The notes below the pieces were generated by a model, which searched no databases, was not told where the DNA came from, and was given only the letters and a program-made list of their open reading frames with translations. The position numbers and the translations under genes were made by a program. From JBQTJN01 sp052387095 (lineage in GTDB: Bacteria; Pseudomonadota; Alphaproteobacteria; Micavibrionales; Micavibrionaceae), in NCBI GenBank assembly GCA_052387095.1, contig JBQTJN010000019.1, positions 1-64,000 on the forward strand: DNA of 64,000 nucleotides. The letters are read 5' to 3'. Below are positions 57,339-64,000 of this stretch, in pieces; positions within the stretch are counted from its first letter, which is position 1, and every line of letters starts with the position of its first letter.

Positions 57339-60300
57339 ATGAATATCTCCACCTACTTCGTTGACCGGCCGATCTTCGCAGGGGTGATCTCGATTCTCGT
57401 CTTCATGGCCGGGTTGATTGCGCTGTTTCAATTGCCCATCTCCGAATACCCGGAAGTCTCGCCGCCTTCGATCGTCATCGCTACGCAATATCCCGGGGCC
57501 AACCCTGCTGTCATCGCCGAAACCGTGGCGACGCCGCTTGAGGAACAGATCAATGGTGTTGAGAACATGCTCTATATGCAATCGCTGGCCTCCGCCGACG
57601 GGTCGCTCGGCATCACCGTGACTTTTAAAATCGGCACCGATCCCGATCTCGCGCAACAGCTCGTGCAGAACCGCGTCAATCAGGCCCTGCCGCGCCTGCC
57701 CGATATCGTTCGCCAGATCGGCGTCAACACGGTGAAAAGCTCGCCCGATCTGACGATGGTCGTGCATCTGCGCTCGCCGGGCGAACGCTACGATGCGCTT
57801 TATCTGCGCAATTTTGGAACCCTGAACGTCAAGGACCGCCTCGCGCGTCTCGCCGGCATCGGCCAGGTGCGTATTTTCGGCTCTGGCGACTATGCCATGC
57901 GCATCTGGCTCAACCCCGATAAAATCGCCGAGCGCGGCATGAATGCCGGCGAAGTGGCAGACGCGATCCGCCGCCAGAATATCCAGGTCGCCGCCGGCGC
58001 CATCGGCGGCCCGCCTTATAACGAGCATGCCGAGATCCAGCTGCCGGTAAATACGCAGGGACGCTTGTCATCGCCGGAAGAATTCGGCGAAGTCATTATC
58101 AAGCGCGATGAAAACGGCGTCATCACGCGCCTGAGTGATGTCGGGCGCGTCGAACTCGCCGCGCAGCAATACGGCATGCGCTCGCTGCTCGATAATAAAC
58201 CCGCCGTCGCCGCCGCGATTTTCGCGGCGCCGGGCTCGAACGCGCTGCAGATTTCCACGGATGTCCGCAATGAAATGGCGGAGCTGAAGAAAACCTTTCC
58301 CGAGGATATTGATTACAGCATCGTCTACGACCCGACAGTGTTCGTGCGCGATTCCATCGACTCCGTCATTCATACGCTGCTTGAGGCGGTATTCTTGGTT
58401 GTCATTGTCGTCATTATCTTCCTGCAGACATGGCGCGCTTCGATCCTTCCTTTGCTGGCTGTGCCCGTTTCGATCGTCGGCACCTTTGCGCTGATGTACC
58501 TGCTCGGCTTTTCCATCAACGTGCTGTCGCTGTTTGGACTGATCCTCGCCATCGGTATCGTCGTCGACGATGCCATTGTCGTTGTTGAAAATGTCGAGCG
58601 CAATATTGAGGAGGGCTTGAAGCCCCGCGAGGCCACCATCAAGGCGATGGGTGAGGTGACGGGCCCGATTCTCGCGACCGCGCTGGTTCTGACGGGCGTG
58701 TTCGTGCCGATCTCCTTCGTCGCCGGCTTGACGGGGCAGTTTTATATCCAGTTCTCGCTCACGATTGCAATCGCCACGATCATCTCCACCTTTAATTCCC
58801 TCACCCTCAGTCCCGCCATGGCCGCGCTGCTGCTGAAACCGCACGATGCCAAGCCGGATATGCTGACGCGCCTGATGAATCTGCTCTTCGGCTGGTTTTT
58901 CCGTCTTTTTAACAAGGGTTTTAAACGTAGCGCCAATTTCTACGCCCGCTCTGTCCGCTTTAATATAGGCCGCAAATCCATTGTCATGATCATTTACGTG
59001 ATCCTGCTCTGTGCCACCGCCTATAGCTTCAAACTCGTCCCCAAGGGTTTCGTCCCGGCGCAGGACAAGCAGTATCTCATCGCCTTTGCACAGCTCCCGG
59101 CCGGCGCGACGCTTGAACGCACCGAGGAAGTCATTCGCCGCATGTCGGAAATTTCCATGAAGGATGAAGGCGTTGCCAATTCCGTTGCGTTCCCGGGCCT
59201 CTCCATCAATGGTTTCATCAACTCCTCCAGCGCCGGTATTGTTTTCCTTCCGCTCAAATCTTTTGAAGAGCGCGATACGCCCGAACTGGCCGCCGGTGCG
59301 ATTGCGGCAAGGCTCCAGGAACAATTCGGCAGCATTGAGCAGGCTTTCATCGCCATTTTCCCGCCGCCGCCGGTGCGCGGTCTCGGCACCGTGGGTGGGT
59401 TCAAACTGCAGATCGAGGACCGCACCGACGCGGGTTTCCAGGCGCTTGCCGATACCATCAACGCCGTGACCGCGAAAGCGTGGCAACGTCCCGAGCTCAC
59501 CGGTGTCTTCAGCGGCTACGATGTCAACGTGCCCCAGCTCTACGCCAATCTCGACCGCACTAAGGCGATTCAGCTCGGCATCCCGGTCGATGAAGTTTTC
59601 CGCACGATGCAGGTTTATCTCGGCTCTCTCTATATTAATGATTTCAACCAGTTCGGCCGCACCTACCAGGTCGTGGCGCAGGCCGACAAGGAATTCCGTG
59701 CCAGCCCGCAGGACATTGCGCGCCTGCAGGTTCGCAATAATGAAGGCCACATGGTGCCGCTGGGCAGCGTCATGGATGTCAGGGAAACTTACGGCCCCGA
59801 AACGGTTTTGCGTTATAACAGCTTCCGCTCCGCCGATCTCAACGGCAACGCGGCGCCGGGTTATTCAAGCGGGCAGGCGCAGGCCGCGATCACGGAAATT
59901 CTGCGCGAAACCCTGCCGAAGGGCATGGATTTCGAATGGACGGACCTGACCTACCAGCAGATTCTGTCCGGCAACACCACGATTTATATTTTCCCGCTTT
60001 GCATCCTGCTCGTCTTCCTGGTGCTCGCGGCGCAGTATGAGAGCTTCATCCTTCCCTTAACCGTCATCCTGATCGTGCCGATGAGTATTCTCTCGGCGCT
60101 GGCCGGCATTTACCTCACCGGCGGCGACAATAATATTTTCACGCAGATCAGCCTCTTCGTTCTCGCGGGCCTTGCCTGCAAGAACGCCATCCTGATCGTC
60201 GAATTCGCGCATCAGCTCGAATTGCACGGCAAGGGTTTAATCGAGGCGGTGATCGAGGCGGCGCGCCTGCGTCTTCGCCCCATTCTCATGACATCTTTTG

Positions 60301-60506
60301 CCTTCATCATGGGCGTGCTGCCACTGGTTCTCTCTCACGGCGCCGGTGCGGAAATGCGCCATGCTATCGGTATTGCTGTTTTCTCCGGTATGCTGGGCGT
60401 GACTTTCTTCGGGATTTTCATGACGCCGGCCTTTTATGTGCTGCTGCGTCTCTTCGGTGATTTTGTTGGCGGCGCGAAGCACGCGCACCAGGCGAAGCCG
60501 GATTAA
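57339..60506 (+). CDS. RND multidrug efflux permease (AcrB/MexF, HAE-1 family)
   Basis: A 1055-residue proton-driven inner-membrane pump. It begins MNISTYFVDRPIFAGVISIL as the family does, so the ATG at 57339 is used, and an upstream in-frame start reading through the repeat is rejected. GIVVDDAIVVVENVERNIEE (TM4, with the Asp pair of the proton relay), LVFLVLAAQYESFILPLTVI and KNAILIVEFAHQL are present; two large periplasmic loops follow TM1 and TM7. An outer-membrane partner is not in the window. Confidence 0.95.
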   Translation: MNISTYFVDRPIFAGVISILVFMAGLIALFQLPISEYPEVSPPSIVIATQYPGANPAVIAETVATPLEEQINGVENMLYMQSLASADGSLGITVTFKIGTDPDLAQQLVQNRVNQALPRLPDIVRQIGVNTVKSSPDLTMVVHLRSPGERYDALYLRNFGTLNVKDRLARLAGIGQVRIFGSGDYAMRIWLNPDKIAERGMNAGEVADAIRRQNIQVAAGAIGGPPYNEHAEIQLPVNTQGRLSSPEEFGEVIIKRDENGVITRLSDVGRVELAAQQYGMRSLLDNKPAVAAAIFAAPGSNALQISTDVRNEMAELKKTFPEDIDYSIVYDPTVFVRDSIDSVIHTLLEAVFLVVIVVIIFLQTWRASILPLLAVPVSIVGTFALMYLLGFSINVLSLFGLILAIGIVVDDAIVVVENVERNIEEGLKPREATIKAMGEVTGPILATALVLTGVFVPISFVAGLTGQFYIQFSLTIAIATIISTFNSLTLSPAMAALLLKPHDAKPDMLTRLMNLLFGWFFRLFNKGFKRSANFYARSVRFNIGRKSIVMIIYVILLCATAYSFKLVPKGFVPAQDKQYLIAFAQLPAGATLERTEEVIRRMSEISMKDEGVANSVAFPGLSINGFINSSSAGIVFLPLKSFEERDTPELAAGAIAARLQEQFGSIEQAFIAIFPPPPVRGLGTVGGFKLQIEDRTDAGFQALADTINAVTAKAWQRPELTGVFSGYDVNVPQLYANLDRTKAIQLGIPVDEVFRTMQVYLGSLYINDFNQFGRTYQVVAQADKEFRASPQDIARLQVRNNEGHMVPLGSVMDVRETYGPETVLRYNSFRSADLNGNAAPGYSSGQAQAAITEILRETLPKGMDFEWTDLTYQQILSGNTTIYIFPLCILLVFLVLAAQYESFILPLTVILIVPMSILSALAGIYLTGGDNNIFTQISLFVLAGLACKNAILIVEFAHQLELHGKGLIEAVIEAARLRLRPILMTSFAFIMGVLPLVLSHGAGAEMRHAIGIAVFSGMLGVTFFGIFMTPAFYVLLRLFGDFVGGAKHAHQAKPD

Positions 60507-61801
60507 TCCGGCAGGCGTTCGCAGATCATCAGCCACCACACAAAAACCGTGATTCCGAGATTCCCAAGCGAAAAGGCTAGAAACAGCTCCATCATGCTCC
60601 AGCCCGTGCCGAGGATGGCTGCCGAAATAACCGAAGACAAAATAACAAAGAACGCATTGATCAGCGCGCTACCCGCCAGCACCGAAGCGCGGGCATTCTC
60701 GGGCGTGCGGTGTTGAATGACGGCATTGAGCGGCACTTCGAATAACCCGCCGCACATGGCGATCAGGAACAGATCGGCAATAATCCGCCAGTGGGCGGGC
60801 GTAGCCACGAAATCGCTGAGCGGCAGCAATTCTCTGGCATTTTTCTGCACGCCTTCATTTGCCAGGTAAAAATCCAGCGAGAAAAGCGTGATGCCGATCA
60901 GGGCAATGGGAACAAGCGATGCTTTCACCTGGCCTTTGAGCAGCTTATCGCTAAGCAAACTGCCACCCGCCACGCCAACGGAAAAAACTGTCAGGAACAT
61001 CGTAAGCACGGCCTCGCTCGCACCCAGCGTCGTGTAGGTATAATTTGCGAACTGTGCCATGAACATCGCACCGAGAAAATAAAACCAGCCGATTCCCATC
61101 ACGGAGAAAACAATGTCGCGGCTCTGGCGAAAAATATTTCCGACGAGGTGCCAGATTTGCTTCGGGACATTCAGATGGATGCCTGCTTCATTGTATTGCG
61201 CCGGGAAGGCGGGAATGAACAGGCTGGCGATAAAGCCGGTCACGGCGCAGAAACCGATTGCGCCACTGACCAATGAGGGGCCGTTCTCCATTGCCACCAG
61301 CACGGTACCCCCAATCGTACCGGTAAGAATGGCAATAAAAATCACCATATTGAGAAGTGCGTTGCCGCCGATCAGCTCCTCCGGCTGCAGCTTGTCGGGG
61401 ATGATGGCATAGCGCGCCGGCCCGAACAGCGCGGAATGCGTACCGAGGCAGAACAGCGTAAAAAAACATAATTGTATCGACGCGGCCATAAGCGCGGTGA
61501 TACCGACAAGGGCAATGCCGATCTCGGCCGCTTTGATGCAGCGGATCAGTTTGCCGCGCGAAAATTTATCGGCCAGCTGTCCGGCGAGCGGCGAAAACAG
61601 CAGGAACGGCAAAATGAACACCCCGGCCGCGAGCGTCGTCAGGATCTGCGGGCTCATCGCGCCCTGGAAGGCCGGATTGTACAGCAGCAGCACCACCAGC
61701 GCGCTTTTGAAAAGATTGTCGTGGAACGCGCCCAGGAACTGCGCCGTGAGAAGAGGGCTGAAACGGCGGCTGATCAAAAGGGGCGGGAGTCTTTTCTGCA
61801 T
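60503..61801 (-). CDS. MFS transporter, LplT-like
   Basis: A 432-residue inner-membrane carrier with about twelve hydrophobic segments. AQFLGAFHDNLFKSALVVLL near the start and GTHSALFGPARYAIIPDKLQ (about residues 118-137) are characteristic of the LplT/Aas group, which flips lysophospholipids across the inner membrane; FSPLAGQLADKFSRGKLIR is the MFS loop 2-3 motif. No acyltransferase-synthetase partner is adjacent. It converges with the RND permease (4-bp overlap). Confidence 0.85.
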   Translation of the reverse strand: MQKRLPPLLISRRFSPLLTAQFLGAFHDNLFKSALVVLLLYNPAFQGAMSPQILTTLAAGVFILPFLLFSPLAGQLADKFSRGKLIRCIKAAEIGIALVGITALMAASIQLCFFTLFCLGTHSALFGPARYAIIPDKLQPEELIGGNALLNMVIFIAILTGTIGGTVLVAMENGPSLVSGAIGFCAVTGFIASLFIPAFPAQYNEAGIHLNVPKQIWHLVGNIFRQSRDIVFSVMGIGWFYFLGAMFMAQFANYTYTTLGASEAVLTMFLTVFSVGVAGGSLLSDKLLKGQVKASLVPIALIGITLFSLDFYLANEGVQKNARELLPLSDFVATPAHWRIIADLFLIAMCGGLFEVPLNAVIQHRTPENARASVLAGSALINAFFVILSSVISAAILGTGWSMMELFLAFSLGNLGITVFVWWLMICERLPD

Positions 61802-61917
61802 GCAACGCTTTTAAGAATAACAGCAATCTGATGCAAGCGGTAGATCTGATTCGGCATAAAACCGGAACTCTGTGCCTATTCGCGGCGTTTGTAACATGAG
61901 ACCTCAGGAGATTAATA

Positions 61918-62208
61918 ATGAACAGAGAACTAAAAAATCAGCCGCATTCGCCTTATTCGAAAATCATAAAATCCGCAGCCATCAAGGATCCGGAGCGAAT
62001 CTATGAAAAACCGCAGGACGTGCAGCAGGACAACCGCCTCGACCGCGATGATAAAATCAGGATCCTCGAAAGCTGGGCCGTCGACATGGAATCGCTCATG
62101 CGTGCCGAGGAGGAAAATATGACATCCGACAGGACTGTTCCGCGGGCACCGGAAAAATTGCGGGAGATTCAGGACGCTCTACGCTGTCTCCGCGATGAGG
62201 TTTACTGA
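61918..62208 (+). CDS. Small hypothetical protein
   Basis: A 96-residue highly charged protein, probably alpha-helical, with no signal peptide. Segments YSKIIKSAAIKDPERIYEKP, RDDKIRILESWAVDMESLMR and APEKLREIQDALRCLRDEVY are recognisable as alternating acid/base helices. I have no family name for it. CAGGAGATTAATA precedes the ATG, a good ribosome-binding site, which supports a real gene. It converges with the methyltransferase gene. Confidence 0.65.
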   Translation: MNRELKNQPHSPYSKIIKSAAIKDPERIYEKPQDVQQDNRLDRDDKIRILESWAVDMESLMRAEEENMTSDRTVPRAPEKLREIQDALRCLRDEVY

Positions 62209-62211
62209 AAA

Positions 62212-63381
62212 TTATCCGGCCAGCACCCCTTCAAGATAATGGGTTGTGACCCCGAATTGCTTTTTAAAGGCTCCGATATCCTCTGCCGTTTTTGACCGGA
62301 CGTTTTTATCGCCTTTTTTCTTTTGTGCGGTAATCATGATATTTTTCGCGGTGTGGGCATCTGATATGAATTCGAATATTTTGACCTCATAGCCGTAATA
62401 TTCCAGAAAAAGCCCGCGCAGCGCATCGGTGACCATTTCCGCCTGCCGCTCCATAAAAATCCCGTGCCGGGTTAAAAGACCGAACGGACTGTCCGTGTTT
62501 TTTGTTTCCATTTCGCGCCTGATCTGTTTGTGGCAACATGGTGCGGCAATAATAAGCGCGGCGCCGGCCATTATGCCCTTGGCAATCGCATCATCCGTCG
62601 CCGTATCGCATGCATGCAGCGCAATGAGCAAATTCGCCGCGCCGGTTTTGAAATCCGTAATACTGCCCTGCTCGAATTTCAGCGATCCAAACGAAGACTC
62701 AACGGCGATTTTATTGCACAGCGAGACAAGATCGGCGCGCTGTTCAACGCCGGTCACCTGCGCGTCGATTTTGCGGATATTTTTCAGGTAATCATACAGC
62801 GCGAAGGTGAGATACCCCTTGCCGGCGCCCATATCGATGATGGTGTGCAGGCTTTCCGGCGGCATGTCTTTGGTCAGGCTGTCGATTACTTCAATATATT
62901 TATTGATCTGGCGAAATTTATCCTGCGCCTTGTCGAAGACACGGCCTTGCGGATCTGTAATTTTTAGAGCCTGAAGATAATACGTGCCGGGCGAGGGAAG
63001 CCATCTTTTCTTGGCGCGGTCGTGTTCGACGGCCTGGACTCGGGTTTGTGCCGCCAGCTTTTCCTTCAGCGTATTATTCTCAAAAATCAGGTCCTGCTGC
63101 GTGGTAAACAGGGTGGCGGTTTTAAATTCATGCTCCAGCGCGCTCTGAATTTTACCAAGCGCTGTTCTCGCATCGTGATTTTTAACGATATCGCGGGTTT
63201 GGTAGTGATAAGTGAAACTAAGTTTCTCTTCGCATTTGACCATGATCCTGCGGACATGGATTTTCTTTAAGCCCTCGTCCCCACCCGTGTAATGACCAAG
63301 CGAGAGTTTGACGAAATCGCCGCGTTCCAAAGCTTCTTTCAGTATCTCGATGAATTTGGATTTTGCGGAATCTGTGTTCAT
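62212..63381 (-). CDS. SAM-dependent methyltransferase (METTL25/RRNAD-like)
   Basis: A 389-residue protein. The Rossmann part starts at about residue 180 (TIIDMGAGKGYLTFALYDYL), with GVEQRADLV as the acidic loop, then NLLIALHACDTATDDAIAKG and AALIIAAPCCHKQIRREM. The HACD and APCCHK pair is typical of the Methyltransf_32 group. The N-terminal 170 residues form an extra domain of unknown role. The substrate cannot be stated; members are linked to rRNA or protein modification. Confidence 0.8.
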   Translation of the reverse strand: MNTDSAKSKFIEILKEALERGDFVKLSLGHYTGGDEGLKKIHVRRIMVKCEEKLSFTYHYQTRDIVKNHDARTALGKIQSALEHEFKTATLFTTQQDLIFENNTLKEKLAAQTRVQAVEHDRAKKRWLPSPGTYYLQALKITDPQGRVFDKAQDKFRQINKYIEVIDSLTKDMPPESLHTIIDMGAGKGYLTFALYDYLKNIRKIDAQVTGVEQRADLVSLCNKIAVESSFGSLKFEQGSITDFKTGAANLLIALHACDTATDDAIAKGIMAGAALIIAAPCCHKQIRREMETKNTDSPFGLLTRHGIFMERQAEMVTDALRGLFLEYYGYEVKIFEFISDAHTAKNIMITAQKKKGDKNVRSKTAEDIGAFKKQFGVTTHYLEGVLAG

Positions 63382-63397
63382 AAAATTCCTGTCAGGA

Positions 63398-63444
63398 TGG
63401 TGGCTGAGGAGGGATTTGAACCCCCGACCAAAGGATTATGATTC
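63398..63444 (-). pseudogene. 3' half of a CAT-anticodon tRNA (integration scar)
   Basis: On the minus strand the sequence runs GAATCATAATCC, a variable loop, T arm GGGGG-TTCAAAT-CCCTC, acceptor strand CTCAGCC, A and CCA. It matches elongator tRNA-Met (or tRNA-Ile2) from about position 30 to 76. The 5' half (D arm and acceptor GGCTGAG) is absent; pairing to the anticodon stem stops at position 29. This is what remains at one end of an element that integrated into a tRNA gene. Confidence 0.75.
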
Positions 63445-63728
63445 GGCTTGGGAAGGCTTTCAAGTTGTTAGTTTGCATGAGGTCTTGTAGCTCTAAAGTA
63501 CAGCCACATTAGGTTTCAGGCTCTCAGCCTTAAATAACTTGTTAGAACCTTAACGAGTTAATTCAGGGTTTCTGATACCCCAGAAATACCCTCAAATATA
63601 GTGGTTAGCCATGGTTAATGCTCAATACCTTTACTTATGATTGTAATTTGAAGGAGTTTAACAACAAAAACCCCACAAATTTTATAATTTGATTGCGTAC
63701 AGAATTATTTTTAACTAATAAACATATT
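63445..63728. other. Gap between the tRNA fragment and the M3 peptidase
   Basis: AT-rich sequence without a convincing gene. A palindromic TCAGGCTCTCAGCC segment is present near 63517. It may be debris of an integrated element; no integrase sequence can be recognised. Confidence 0.4.
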
Positions 63729-64000
63729 ATGACTGCTTTAGATTCACTGAGTAACTCGAGTATTGTTAACGCCGCTCCCGCAGGCTTTGGACACACTTCC
63801 AGCAGTCCTGAATTTCGTTCAAAAAATTCTCTTACGGACTTATTACCGCCGGAATTAAGCAACAATCCTTTCTTCCATTTTTCTGAAGATACGAATTACA
63901 TTCCCGCTTGGGACAAAATCAATCCTGAGCATGTCATGCCCGCGATTGAATTCGTTCTTGAAAAAATGAAGTCAGATATCCGCTCCGTCATAGAAGATAA
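63729..64000 (+). CDS. M3-family oligopeptidase (PrlC/OpdA type), N-terminal part
   Basis: The frame from ATG 63729 is open to the window edge (90 codons). NPFFHFSEDTNYIPAWDKIN, then PEHVMPAIEFVLEKMKSDI, matches the start of oligopeptidase A, a zinc peptidase that degrades peptides in the cytoplasm; the HExxH site would lie beyond the window. There is a 40-residue Ser/Asn-rich N-terminal lead before the fold. The DNA is AT-rich. Confidence 0.8.
   Translation, partial: MTALDSLSNSSIVNAAPAGFGHTSSSPEFRSKNSLTDLLPPELSNNPFFHFSEDTNYIPAWDKINPEHVMPAIEFVLEKMKSDIRSVIED

Noticed and set aside
58068..59750. 560-codon minus-strand ORF inside the RND permease gene
   Set aside because: The plus-strand RND permease is certain; this ORF is His/Asp/Arg-rich, typical of an antisense frame.
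63308..63490. ORF with GWWLRRDLNPRPKDYDS
   Set aside because: This peptide is a well-known artefact of translating a tRNA 3' end; the tRNA fragment explains it.

Overview
The window reads as a stretch of chromosome from an alphaproteobacterium of moderate to high GC (coding regions mostly about 55-60% GC by eye). Supporting signs are a complete S10-spc-alpha ribosomal superoperon with short-type adenylate kinase, an alphaproteobacterial DUF3126 protein, a SapC-family protein, an olsB-olsA ornithine-lipid pair, a short GluRS, class II DAHP synthase, and many 'CGTCATTGCGAGG' palindromic repeats. The genus cannot be fixed from sequence alone; an uncultured Micavibrio- or Rhodospirillales-like lineage is a reasonable guess.

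Layout. 1-122: the 3' end of tuf followed by a second, synonymously diverged copy of the last EF-Tu codons. 136-12957: rpsJ to adk, including secY, in canonical order but interrupted by an orphan ORF between rpsC and rplP. 13444-13911: a second orphan AT-rich ORF. 14067-16612: rpsM-rpsK-rpoA-rplQ behind its own strong promoter. Many ribosomal proteins carry long Lys/Ala/Glu-rich tails, and most wider gaps in the superoperon hold palindromic elements. One family (called family A here) has an inner stem that changes sequence between copies while staying base-paired.

16773-30553: mixed metabolic and housekeeping genes: panC/panB, a mosaic glycyl-tRNA synthetase, a TrmN6-like methyltransferase, a lytic transglycosylase, an acyl-CoA dehydrogenase, a SapC protein, UDP-glucose dehydrogenase, CysQ, and a divergent pair of HTH regulators, one of which is a catalytically dead S24-type repressor. 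29624-33366: a polyamine block (ureohydrolase, deoxyhypusine-synthase-like protein, ornithine-decarboxylase-like protein) preceded by a highly structured leader RNA. 33466-44653: pyrC, rpsD, trmJ, gltX, nadE, DAHP synthase and a lipid A/Kdo cluster (lpxL-like, lpxK, waaA). 44715-50216: exported Cys-rich paralogues, DUF3126, olsA/olsB and a coiled-coil OmpA-like envelope protein. 50473: tRNA-Arg(ACG), followed by a 677-residue unknown protein with an internally duplicated domain. 52632-55565: a MacAB/Lol-like ABC exporter with adaptor. 55719-55992: a MITE-like element directly upstream of an RND efflux adaptor-permease pair (56010-60506). 60503-64000: an LplT-like MFS carrier, a METTL25-like methyltransferase, a 3' fragment of a CAT-anticodon tRNA (probable integration scar), and the start of an M3 oligopeptidase.

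The main unusual themes are colonisation of an essential ribosomal operon by structured palindromic elements, some of which became protein-coding tails; a polyamine leader RNA; a new-looking exported Cys-rich family; and several AT-rich insertions.
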